A DNA stretch of 22,618 nucleotides, taken from NCBI GenBank assembly GCA_937884385.1, contig CALGCW010000020.1, positions 1 through 22,618 on the forward strand, given 5' to 3'. Source of the stretch: an uncultured Clostridia bacterium (lineage in GTDB: Bacteria > Bacillota > Clostridia > Oscillospirales > CAG-272). The notes beneath the pieces are model-generated. The model was not told where the DNA came from, made no database searches, and saw only the letters and a list, made by a program, of their open reading frames with translations. Below are positions 1-5,946 of this stretch, in pieces (positions within the stretch are counted from its first letter, which is position 1; each line of letters begins with the position of its first letter). The translations under genes were made by a program, and so were the position numbers.

Positions 1-11
1 GTATTCATCAT
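1..11 (-). CDS. Start of a minus-strand gene, cut by the window edge
   Basis: Read on the minus strand, an AGGAGGTG ribosome binding site (24 down to 17) is followed after 4 nt by ATG at 11-9, with a second ATG at 8-6. Only three or four codons are inside the window, so nothing can be said about the product. It is divergent from the sigma-factor gene, so the roughly 230 bp between them should hold both promoters. Confidence 0.55.
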
Positions 12-25
12 CTTTCACCTCCTTT

Positions 26-42
26 CTCCTAAATTTTAGGAG
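26..42. promoter_or_regulatory. Perfect 17-bp palindrome next to a ribosome binding site
   Basis: CTCCTAAATTTTAGGAG has 8-bp arms around one central base. It lies immediately upstream of the Shine-Dalgarno sequence of the minus-strand gene, in its 5' leader. It could be an operator or an mRNA hairpin that affects translation. No protein partner is identifiable. Confidence 0.4.
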
Positions 43-73
43 CAGGGGGCTAATTTGTTAAGGAAGTGGACTG

Positions 74-105
74 ACGGTTTGTGAACGGTTTGTAAATAAT
101 TTACA
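74..105. promoter_or_regulatory. Direct repeats plus palindrome in the divergent promoter region
   Basis: ACGGTTTGT occurs twice (74-82 and 85-93), one helical turn apart. The second copy runs into a perfect 15-bp palindrome, TGTAAATAATTTACA (91-105). Such a cluster between divergent genes resembles a regulator binding region. It could act on the minus-strand gene, the sigma-factor gene, or both. Confidence 0.4.
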
Positions 106-181
106 CACGTATTATTTATACCTATTTTTGATTGATAATTCTTCAAACTGTGGCAAAAAAGGTATAATTTTTACTTATCTA

Positions 182-210
182 TTGAATAAAACGACATTTT
201 ATGCTATAAT
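182..210 (+). promoter_or_regulatory. Sigma-A type promoter for the sigma-factor operon
   Basis: TTGAAT (182-187) and TATAAT (205-210) are separated by exactly 17 bp. The -10 lies 36 bp before the chosen ATG. This is a near-consensus housekeeping promoter, so the operon is at least partly driven by the main sigma factor. Confidence 0.7.
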
Positions 211-246
211 TTTCATAATTGATAAACTTGCTTGAAAGGAAAATCT

Positions 247-795
247 ATGTTACAATTTCTATTAACAATATGCGACGAGGCTTATCATAGTCAAATAGAG
301 TGGATGTACAACAATTATTACGATGATATGCTTAAAATTGCAGTGACGAAGTTCAAACTGTTGGATAGGTACAATCCCGTGCTTGATGCCGAGGATGCCG
401 TTCAGAATTGCTTTTTGAGAATGGCAAAATATGCAGATAAGCTTGATTTTAACAATAAGGCACACCTTAAAAACTATGCGCTTACCATTTTGACACACGA
501 AATGGACCGAATTGTGAAAGAAAATTCAGAAAATATTGATTTTGTTGAAGAATTTCCCGAGAAAAACAGGTATAAATTTATAGAGGACATTTGCATAAGG
601 GAGCAGTATAATGAGGTCGTTCGAGCAATAGAACAGATGGACGACATCTACGGTACTGCTTTGTTCCTCGTGTATTGCAAAGAAATGACTGTCAATGAAA
701 TTGCGGAAATGATGGACGTTCCCGCAAAGACGGTATATACACGACTTGCAAGAGGCAAGCAAATGTTGCGAGACTCTTTGAAAGGGGAAAAATAA
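247..795 (+). CDS. Sigma-70 family RNA polymerase sigma factor (ECF-like)
   Basis: The 182-aa protein would direct RNA polymerase to alternative promoters. The N-terminal half has the region 2 pattern (YYDDMLKIAVTKF, then DAEDAVQNCFLRM), and the C-terminus has a region 4 helix-turn-helix (MTVNEIAEMMDVPAKTVYTRLARGKQML). ATG 247 is chosen because AAAGGA (235-240) sits 6 nt upstream; a TTG at 232 in the same frame would have no ribosome binding site. The next gene begins one base after the stop and encodes a membrane protein of the type found beside such factors, so the two are read as a sigma/anti-sigma pair. Its target promoters are unknown. The family call is firm, the subgroup is not. Confidence 0.88.
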   Translation: MLQFLLTICDEAYHSQIEWMYNNYYDDMLKIAVTKFKLLDRYNPVLDAEDAVQNCFLRMAKYADKLDFNNKAHLKNYALTILTHEMDRIVKENSENIDFVEEFPEKNRYKFIEDICIREQYNEVVRAIEQMDDIYGTALFLVYCKEMTVNEIAEMMDVPAKTVYTRLARGKQMLRDSLKGEK

Positions 796-796
796 T

Positions 797-1465
797 ATGG
801 ACAAAACCAATGAAGCATTGTTTAAGCAAGCGATAAACGAGGGATTGACCAACAAATTTCAACGTATGGCGGATGCTTGTGACGAAGAGATAGTCTGCTC
901 CCGCCGACATAGGAAAGCTATGCGTGCGATCGTAAGAGGTAAAACTCCCCGTAAACCCATGACCCCAATGAATAGACGAGTAGTTGCCGTCCTTATCGCC
1001 GCAGCAATCTTGCTCCTTGCAGGTTGTGCTATTATTTACCGTGATGAAATTAGAAATTTCATTACCGATGTCAGAGAGTTCTTTGTTAAGGTTACTTTTG
1101 ACGAAGGAGAGCAGGAAAGTAGGGATATCGAAGAAATTTACGAACTTACGTATATTCCTGATGGGTATAGCTTGGAAGATCAAACAATTAATCGACTGGT
1201 GGTTAAATATGTATTCACTCATTCAAATGGTCAATGGATAAAGTTTATGCAGCAATCTCTTGATGCTTCCAGTTTTTATATTGATATTGAACACAGCGAC
1301 AATACTATAATTGCGATTGAGAATTATACTATCTATACTAGAAAAACGGGAGATATATTCTATTATTTGTGGAATGATGGAAAATACGCTATGCAAATTC
1401 ACTCAAGCGAGCGTTTATCCGACGATGAATTGTTATTAATAATTTACGGAATAAGAAATAAATAA
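797..1465 (+). CDS. DUF4367-like membrane protein, probable anti-sigma partner
   Basis: The 222-aa protein has a charged N-terminal cytoplasmic part (about residues 1-58), one transmembrane helix (about 60-80, VVAVLIAAAILLLAGC) and an extracytoplasmic domain. That domain carries a TYIPDGY motif and a YAMQIHSSERLSDDELLLI ending typical of DUF4367. Proteins of this build lie next to ECF-like sigma factors in Clostridia and are thought to tether or sense for them; that role is inferred from family and position. The start lies one base after the upstream stop, with AAAGGGG about 10 nt before it. A strong terminator follows, so the operon has two genes. Confidence 0.75.
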   Translation: MDKTNEALFKQAINEGLTNKFQRMADACDEEIVCSRRHRKAMRAIVRGKTPRKPMTPMNRRVVAVLIAAAILLLAGCAIIYRDEIRNFITDVREFFVKVTFDEGEQESRDIEEIYELTYIPDGYSLEDQTINRLVVKYVFTHSNGQWIKFMQQSLDASSFYIDIEHSDNTIIAIENYTIYTRKTGDIFYYLWNDGKYAMQIHSSERLSDDELLLIIYGIRNK

Positions 1466-1474
1466 TAGTAAGAG

Positions 1475-1507
1475 ACACCTCAAAGTTCAAATTTTGAGGT
1501 GTTTTTT
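1475..1507 (+). terminator. Rho-independent terminator of the sigma operon
   Basis: The stem ACACCTCAAA / TTTGAGGTGT (1475-1484 with 1493-1502) is followed directly by a run of T (1502-1507). It closes the sigma/DUF4367 operon. Confidence 0.85.
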
Positions 1508-1528
1508 ATGTTTATTAAAATAATTACA

Positions 1529-1563
1529 TTTTTTGAAGAATTTTGTCGAAAAAAGAGGTATTA
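1529..1563 (+). promoter_or_regulatory. Spo0A-box-like promoter block (copy 1)
   Basis: TTTGTCGAA (1542-1550) matches the 0A-box consensus TTTGTCRAA bound by the sporulation regulator Spo0A. The surrounding 35 bp recurs at 9875-9909 with two mismatches. It lies 54-88 bp upstream of the secreted-protein start. The shared block continues into AGGTATTA, which may include a -10 element. Binding by Spo0A is inferred from consensus alone. Confidence 0.55.
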
Positions 1564-1570
1564 ATATATA

Positions 1571-1587
1571 GAGTATTATAAATACTC
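1571..1587. promoter_or_regulatory. Perfect palindrome over the likely transcription start
   Basis: GAGTATT-ATA-AATACTC has 7-bp arms. It sits between the Spo0A-like block and the ribosome binding site of the secreted-protein gene and contains TATTAT, so it could overlap a -10 element or act as an operator. Confidence 0.4.
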
Positions 1588-1616
1588 AAATTTATATGCT
1601 TTGAAAGGTGAAAATT

Positions 1617-2039
1617 ATGAAGAAAATCGTAAAAACTCTTATGTTGATTTCATTAGCAATGATCATGTGCTTGACAAGTATGCCTATTTATGCGAGTGAA
1701 GCGGAAAGAGGTATATCTCCGCGATTAACGCACACGAATGCTGCATCATATTCCTTTGATGCAACCTCATCGGTAGGGTATATTTATGTCGATTATACAG
1801 GGGTTGCTGCCAGCTTTGTTAGCGCAAAATTGACCGTTAAAGTGGAAAAACAGTTTTTATTCTTCTTCTGGAATGAGGTGGACACTTGGACAGCAACTAA
1901 TACAGAAGTTCTCGGTGATTTTTATTACGAAATGCCTCTTACAGGCGCAGGTACATATAGAGCGACATTTACACTTGAAGTGACCGGTACCAATGGTACA
2001 GTTGATGTAATTACTGATACTTTAGAAAGCAAAACCTAA
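1617..2039 (+). CDS. Small secreted protein of unknown function
   Basis: The 140-aa product starts with a clear Sec signal peptide: MKK, a hydrophobic core (LMLISLAMIMCLTS) and a likely cleavage after PIYA near residue 26. The mature part of about 114 residues is rich in Thr, Val, Tyr and aromatic residues with alternating hydrophobic positions, suggesting a beta-sandwich. There is no cysteine in the mature part, no LPXTG motif and no transmembrane tail. ATG 1617 is chosen over an in-frame GTG at 1608 because GAAAGGTG (1603-1610) is then correctly spaced. I do not recognise the family. The Spo0A-like block upstream suggests stationary-phase or sporulation-linked expression. Confidence 0.75.
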   Translation: MKKIVKTLMLISLAMIMCLTSMPIYASEAERGISPRLTHTNAASYSFDATSSVGYIYVDYTGVAASFVSAKLTVKVEKQFLFFFWNEVDTWTATNTEVLGDFYYEMPLTGAGTYRATFTLEVTGTNGTVDVITDTLESKT

Positions 2040-2061
2040 ACCAAATTTATGAAATCTCCAC

Positions 2062-2246
2062 GCGCTCCCGGTGACGTACTAAAAACCCACCGCTGAGCGC
2101 CACGCTCCCGAAGCTGTAATAAAAACACTTCGCTGAGCGAACAAAAGCAACCTTGAGCTCCTCCCGGGGTGACGTAATAAAAACCCACCGCGAGCTGATA
2201 ATATGGCTGTTTCAGCCCCGCCCGAGACTACACTAAAAGTACCTCG
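2062..2246. repeat. Array of four related hairpins with matched stem changes
   Basis: Four imperfect units lie in a GC-rich stretch within AT-rich surroundings. Unit 1 (2062-2100) pairs GCGCTC with GAGCGC and CGGTG with CACCG. Unit 2 (2103-2139) pairs CGCTC with GAGCG and CGAAG with CTTCG, with the same one-base and two-base bulges. Unit 3 (2156-2196) pairs AGCTC with GAGCT and GGTG with CACC. Unit 4 (2223-2246) pairs CGAG with CTCG and is shorter. The stems change on both sides together, while the loops keep a TA(A/C)TAAAAAC-like core in units 1-3 and ACTAAAAG in unit 4. No run of T follows, so these are not simple terminators. Confidence 0.65.
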
Positions 2247-2296
2247 CGCCCCGCTCGGTTGCCCGAATACAAAGCTATGGCTTTTAAAAACAATAA

Positions 2297-2330
2297 ACCA
2301 AGGCGAGACCGATTTCGGTCTTGCCTTGGT
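2297..2330. terminator. Strong hairpin just before the Thoeris genes
   Basis: ACCAAGGC (2297-2304) pairs with GCCTTGGT (2323-2330), and AGACCGA pairs with TCGGTCT, interrupted by one mismatch. On the + strand no T-run follows, but on the minus strand the hairpin is followed by TTTATTGTTTTT, a terminator-like tail. It ends 17 nt before the ThsA start and could also shape that leader. Confidence 0.55.
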
Positions 2331-2347
2331 GAAAAATAGAGGCAAAT

Positions 2348-3169
2348 ATGAAGGTAAAGATAGGCTTGTTTAACAAAAGAGTAAGAAAACAATTTAGTAT
2401 TGTTTCAAACATAATACTGTCAGCATTCTCTGTTTTATCGGTTTTTATATCTTTTGAGAATTCACCTAAATGCATTATTTTAGCAATTCTAATATTTATC
2501 AATGCATTGGCTTATGTTTTTACATGGATTTATTGTAATAGGATAAAAAAGGTTGATATAAAAATAAGAAATACCAGAGTAATAATCAAAGAAGGTGATT
2601 TGTTTGAAGAAAAAGGAAAAAAGGTTATAGGTTTTAATGAATATTTTGATACACAAGTAGATGATATCATTATAGCCAAAAAATCCTTAAATGGAGTATT
2701 TATTCACAAATATATAAAAAATGTGAGTGATTTGGATAAACACATCGAGAAGTGTCTTTCAACAAAAACTCCGAAAAAGAAAAACACTCGGCGGGCAATG
2801 GGAAAGAAAGCGGCATACGATTTAGGCACCATTGTTCCATATGGAGAATTTTTATTGCTTGCGTATTCGGAATTCGATGAAAATGATCGGGCAAGGTTGT
2901 CCAAGGAAAAGATATTTGGGTTGTATTTGAAAATGTGGGATGAGATAGATATCATTAGAGCATATGACTCGATATGCTTACCATTGTTAGGGTCGAGTCG
3001 AATTGTACGCGACATTAACTTGACTAACCAACAATTACTCGAACTCATTTTGTGGTCTTTTAGAATTAGTGAGATTAATCTTACAAAAAACGCAACACTC
3101 ACCATTGTTATTGATAAAATTATGGCAGATGATATTGATTTTTACAAATTAAAAGATTATTCAAACTAA
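2348..3169 (+). CDS. thsA: Thoeris ThsA-like effector: two TM helices plus macro-like domain
   Basis: The 273-aa protein has two hydrophobic helices (about 17-35 and 42-61) and then a cytoplasmic domain. That domain reads as a divergent macro fold: GFNEYFDT (95-102), GTIVPYGEFLLLAYSEFD (160-177) and LPLLGSS (211-217), the last matching the phosphate-binding PLLGxG loop of macro domains. Type II Thoeris ThsA has this layout: the macro domain binds a TIR-made ADP-ribose signal and the membrane part then kills or arrests the cell. The TIR-like gene starts 74 bp downstream, which fits the pair. GAGG at 2339-2342 supports the start. Assignment rests on architecture, motifs and neighbour. Confidence 0.72.
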   Translation: MKVKIGLFNKRVRKQFSIVSNIILSAFSVLSVFISFENSPKCIILAILIFINALAYVFTWIYCNRIKKVDIKIRNTRVIIKEGDLFEEKGKKVIGFNEYFDTQVDDIIIAKKSLNGVFIHKYIKNVSDLDKHIEKCLSTKTPKKKNTRRAMGKKAAYDLGTIVPYGEFLLLAYSEFDENDRARLSKEKIFGLYLKMWDEIDIIRAYDSICLPLLGSSRIVRDINLTNQQLLELILWSFRISEINLTKNATLTIVIDKIMADDIDFYKLKDYSN

Positions 3170-3243
3170 CATTTTAAGAATGTATTCTCATAAGCAAAAA
3201 AATGACAAATATCAAATATTTAAGTTTAATTAAGAGGTGTAAT

Positions 3244-3780
3244 ATGTATAATTATTTTTTTAGAGCAACATATCGAACAAAAACATACATTGCTGCGGAC
3301 TGGACTGGAGATAAAGATGCAGTAGATCAGTTATATAAATGGAACGATAGTGATTATTGGAGTTTACATTTTGTCGATGCACACGATTTAACTCAATCCA
3401 AAGATACAAGTTTAAATTGTAGTATAAAATCCTCATTAAAAACTCGTCTTGACGCATCCAAAACCTTTGTTTTGATAGTGGGAGAAGATACAAAGGGTTT
3501 AAGAAGTGGTAGTTGTGCGTATTGTGATAGTTATAGTAGTTACTACGGACGATGTAATCGTGGATATTCTGTAGATTATAGAAGCTACATAAATTATGAG
3601 TGCGAAAAAGCTGTAGAGGCGGATATAAAGATTGTTGTACTATATAATTCAACTAAGGTGGATAAATCCAAGTGCCCTGATGCAGTAAAAGATTTAGGAA
3701 AGCATGTTGCAATGAAGCATAAAAAAGATGGTGTTGAAGAGTGGGATTATCAAAGTGTTAAGTTGGCTATTATGGAATGA
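3244..3780 (+). CDS. thsB: Thoeris ThsB-like TIR-domain protein
   Basis: The 178-aa protein fits the ThsB/DUF1863 TIR-like family: an early DAHDLT segment, the KTFVLIVGEDT strand (73-83) and INYECEKAVEADIKIVVLY (116-134). There Y118-E119 corresponds to the conserved YE, with Glu the likely catalytic residue for NAD+ breakdown. In type II Thoeris the TIR protein senses phage and makes an ADP-ribose-derived messenger for ThsA. An insert of about 25 residues before the YE holds C91, C94 and C104, a possible metal site. ATG 3244 is chosen because AAGAGGTG lies just upstream; an upstream ATG (3202) has no such site. The protein is short, so it is essentially one TIR domain. Confidence 0.75.
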   Translation: MYNYFFRATYRTKTYIAADWTGDKDAVDQLYKWNDSDYWSLHFVDAHDLTQSKDTSLNCSIKSSLKTRLDASKTFVLIVGEDTKGLRSGSCAYCDSYSSYYGRCNRGYSVDYRSYINYECEKAVEADIKIVVLYNSTKVDKSKCPDAVKDLGKHVAMKHKKDGVEEWDYQSVKLAIME

Positions 3781-3955
3781 TGAATTATCCAAGGACATCA
3801 CTTCAAGTTAACCTCATCAATGATCACTTCGCCCACCTCAACGCCCCACTCGTTCATCCCAGAGGTGCAAAAAAAGAAAATACGATTTAAGATATAGATC
3901 AATAAATTATTGATAAAAAGATAATATGCTTTGCAAAAATCTTCGGTCACCGTTC

Positions 3956-3981
3956 AAAAACAGCGCACTGTGCTGTTTTTT
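3956..3981. terminator. Terminator downstream of the Thoeris pair
   Basis: AAAAACAGC (3956-3964) pairs with GCTGTTTTT (3972-3980), with T continuing to 3981. It lies 175 bp after thsB and would work in either direction. The stretch between thsB and this hairpin (3781-3955) shows no convincing gene. Confidence 0.6.
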
Positions 3982-4020
3982 CACTGCGTTCGAATCCCCC
4001 AATATTGTTATATGCAAAAC

Positions 4021-4047
4021 AAAAAAACTACCCTTTTGGGTAGTTTT
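4021..4047 (-). terminator. Native terminator of the tRNA-Ser gene (minus strand)
   Basis: AAAACTACCC / GGGTAGTTTT forms a 10-bp stem with a 4-nt loop. Read on the minus strand it ends in seven T, 8 nt after the CCA end of the tRNA fragment. Its survival shows that the left side of the junction is the original downstream region of a tRNA gene. Confidence 0.75.
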
Positions 4048-4054
4048 CCTGTTT

Positions 4055-4110
4055 TGGTGGAGGATGGGGGATTCGAACCCTCGTGCCCGTAAAGGCAAAC
4101 GGTTTTCAAG
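4055..4110 (-). pseudogene. 3' fragment of tRNA-Ser(UGA): attachment-site remnant (attR-like)
   Basis: On the minus strand the sequence begins with the anticodon loop CTTGAAA (anticodon TGA, 4110-4104) and the stem side ACCG. It then has a long serine-type variable arm, a T-arm GAGGG-TTCGAAT-CCCCC, the acceptor side ATCCTCC, discriminator A and an encoded CCA (4057-4055). Everything 5' of the anticodon loop (acceptor 5' side, D-arm, 5' anticodon stem) is missing; the sequence changes abruptly at 4111. That is the product expected when a tyrosine-recombinase element integrates in a tRNA anticodon loop and leaves a duplicated 3' end at its far border. One T-stem pair is an A-C mismatch, so some drift has occurred. 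Confidence 0.78.
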
Positions 4111-4111
4111 T

Positions 4112-4137
4112 TGACGGAATGGCGTCCCATCCCGTCA
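4112..4137. repeat. Hairpin at the proposed integration junction
   Basis: TGACGG (4112-4117) pairs with CCGTCA (4132-4137) and ATGG pairs with CCAT inside, leaving a small loop. It begins two bases after the tRNA homology ends, on the element side, and may be part of the recombinase binding region. Confidence 0.4.
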
Positions 4138-4183
4138 CGGTTTGTCCCCGAAAATCTCTAAAAATCCCTGATTTTTGCCCTTT

Positions 4184-4234
4184 TTCTTGCACTTTCTTGC
4201 AAAGTCTGTGCAAAATGCAAGAAAAATGCAAGAA
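4184..4234. promoter_or_regulatory. Four phased TTCTTGCA octamers, probable recombinase/Xis arm sites
   Basis: TTCTTGCA occurs at 4184-4191 and 4194-4201, and its reverse complement TGCAAGAA at 4216-4223 and 4227-4234. Copies in each pair are 10 or 11 bp apart, on the same DNA face. The two pairs face each other across 14 bp. They lie about 75-125 bp from the tRNA junction and just before an excisionase-like gene, the usual place for arm-type integrase or excisionase sites. On RNA they could also form a long stem. Confidence 0.5.
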
Positions 4235-4297
4235 GAAAATAAAAACCGTTCGTGTCGTCATCAGCTAATTTTAACGAAAGATATGAAGGTTTTAACA

Positions 4298-4558
4298 ATG
4301 ACAAAAGAAGAAAAAAGAAAAGCGCTTGAAAGAATGTTAAAGGGCGCCCCCGACATAATGAGCGCGCGTCAGGCGAGTCGCTGGTCGCCCCTCGGCAAAA
4401 ATCACGTGTATGAGCTCATCCACAAAGGCGAGCTCTGCGCCTATAACTATAGAAGCTCCTACATTATCGCCAAAACCGACCTCATCGACTACCTCCTCAA
4501 CCACTCCGATGACCCACCCATTCACCCCAACGGCACGGGCGGGAGGAAGAAAAAATAA
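4298..4558 (+). CDS. Excisionase-like helix-turn-helix DNA-binding protein
   Basis: The 86-aa basic protein has the MerR-like winged-helix pattern of excisionases: an activation step (DIMSARQASRW), then NHVYELIHKGELCAYNYRSSYIIAKTDLIDYL, where the last part is the typical ending of HTH_17/excisionase domains. It would bind DNA near the attachment site and set the direction of recombination; that role is inferred from fold and from position 190 bp from the tRNA junction. ATG 4298 has GAAGG 8 nt upstream; an in-frame ATG at 4283 is the alternative. No integrase gene is in the window. The gene is richer in GC than its surroundings and ends in a strong terminator. Confidence 0.72.
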   Translation: MTKEEKRKALERMLKGAPDIMSARQASRWSPLGKNHVYELIHKGELCAYNYRSSYIIAKTDLIDYLLNHSDDPPIHPNGTGGRKKK

Positions 4559-4567
4559 TACCCACAA

Positions 4568-4602
4568 AAGCGAGCCCCTCGAGGCTCGCTTGCTTTGTCT
4601 TT
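4568..4602 (+). terminator. Terminator after the excisionase-like gene
   Basis: AAGCGAGCC (4568-4576) pairs with GGCTCGCTT (4583-4591), followed by the T-rich GCTTTGTCTTT. Confidence 0.8.
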
Positions 4603-4622
4603 GAATAAGTTTGCATCGATGC

Positions 4623-4651
4623 TTGATATTTATGTAGAAATATGGTATAAT
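4623..4651 (+). promoter_or_regulatory. Sigma-A promoter of the WYL operon
   Basis: TTGATA (4623-4628) and TATAAT (4646-4651) are separated by 17 bp. The first WYL gene starts 35 bp after the -10, with AGAAGGAG as ribosome binding site. Confidence 0.8.
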
Positions 4652-4686
4652 CGCAATATAGATATATTGGAGAGAAGGAGCAAAAT

Positions 4687-5946
4687 ATGTCATCATATAA
4701 CGAGCTTATAAAGAATTTTGAGCGAGTGCGTTCGTATATGCGGGAATTCTACGTTTACGGATTTAAGAGCCGAGCTGACTATGACAAGAAGAGCGCACGT
4801 TCTTATGACGATGAAAAGCGCAGAATGGAAAGTATTTTTGGCGATTATATGAGCTTTGTCCGCACACCCGAGGGCAAGAACGTATTTCTCTCCATAGACA
4901 GTCGCACGTCGGTGCACAATCCCTTTTACAAGGCATTGAAGGCAAAGAGCTTTACCGATGGCGATATCACCTTGCATTTTATCATTTTTGACATTTTGCA
5001 TTCTCCCGACGTTGAATTCACCCTTGCCGAGATTATGGAAATCATAGATGAAAAATATCTTTCGGGCTTTGATGCTCCTATGATGTTCGATGAGTCCACC
5101 ATTCGCAAGAAGCTGAAAGAATATTGCAGCGAGGGTTTGATAATCACAAGCAAGCAAGGAAGAAAGGTAACGTACTCAAGAAGTGTGGATATCGACACCG
5201 TTGATATTAAGGACGCGCTTGACTACTTTTCGGAGATCGCTCCTTGCGGTGCTGTCGGCTCTTTTCTGCTTGACAAGGAAGAAAAGACGGATAGCTCGTT
5301 TACATTCAAGCATCACTACATAACGAGCGCTATGGACTCCGACGTTCTCGCTTGCCTTTTTGATGCGATGAGGCAAAAGCGTGCGATCACCGTAAACAAC
5401 CTCAACCGTAAACACGATGAGCCAAGACTTGCCGAAATAGTGCCGCTTCGCATATTTATAAGCGTGCAGAACGGCAGACAGTATCTTCTTGCTTATCAAA
5501 CGCAGTTCAGATGCATTACGTCCTACCGTGTGGATTATCTTTCCAACGTGAAGCCCCTTGAGGTTTGTGATAATTTTGATGACCTTCGTGCCCGTCTTGA
5601 CGATATGCAGACCAAGATGTGGGGAGTCAACACAAGGCAAAATGCATATAAGCAGGAGCATCTTGAACACGTTGAATTTATCATTAATGTTGCCGACAAC
5701 GAGGATTATATCGTCCGCCGCCTCTATCGAGAGAGGAGAATCGGTGCTGTTGAAAAACTTGATGAGCATACATATAAGTTTTCTGCTGACGTTTATGATA
5801 CGACCGAGCTTGTCCCGTGGATAAGGACCTTTATTTGCCGTATAACGCAAATGAATTTCTCAAACCGTACAGCCGAGAACCGCTTCAAGGGAGACCTTAA
5901 GAGAATGTATGAGATGTACGGAATCGGAAAGGAGGCAAGCGAATGA
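4687..5946 (+). CDS. WYL-domain transcriptional regulator (first of a pair)
   Basis: The 419-aa protein has an N-terminal helical and winged-helix region (about 95-165, with DESTIRKKLKEYCSEGLI as a recognition-helix-like segment). The WYL domain follows around residues 262-292 (GRQYLLAYQ then TSYRVDYLSNVKPLE), and a C-terminal extension contains a FICRITQMNFSN stretch. WYL domains bind ligands, often nucleotide-like or nucleic acid, and control defence and DNA-damage genes. It overlaps the next gene by 4 nt (ATGA), and both lie upstream of the slipin-RtcB genes. That arrangement suggests, without proving, that the pair controls the RNA-repair genes. A strong promoter precedes it. Confidence 0.85.
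   Translation: MSSYNELIKNFERVRSYMREFYVYGFKSRADYDKKSARSYDDEKRRMESIFGDYMSFVRTPEGKNVFLSIDSRTSVHNPFYKALKAKSFTDGDITLHFIIFDILHSPDVEFTLAEIMEIIDEKYLSGFDAPMMFDESTIRKKLKEYCSEGLIITSKQGRKVTYSRSVDIDTVDIKDALDYFSEIAPCGAVGSFLLDKEEKTDSSFTFKHHYITSAMDSDVLACLFDAMRQKRAITVNNLNRKHDEPRLAEIVPLRIFISVQNGRQYLLAYQTQFRCITSYRVDYLSNVKPLEVCDNFDDLRARLDDMQTKMWGVNTRQNAYKQEHLEHVEFIINVADNEDYIVRRLYRERRIGAVEKLDEHTYKFSADVYDTTELVPWIRTFICRITQMNFSNRTAENRFKGDLKRMYEMYGIGKEASE

Noticed and set aside
2062..2246. CRISPR array
   Set aside because: Units are imperfect, each is a complete hairpin, and there are no unique spacers of constant length or cas genes.
2079..2345. 88-aa minus-strand ORF
   Set aside because: It is a read-through of the GC-rich hairpin array, with no plausible domain or ribosome binding site.
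3907..4114. Short ORFs on both strands next to the tRNA fragment
   Set aside because: They are translations of terminators and the tRNA 3' end.
4083..4268. 61-aa + strand ORF across the junction
   Set aside because: It spans the tRNA fragment and the octamer repeats; its composition is not protein-like and it has no ribosome binding site.
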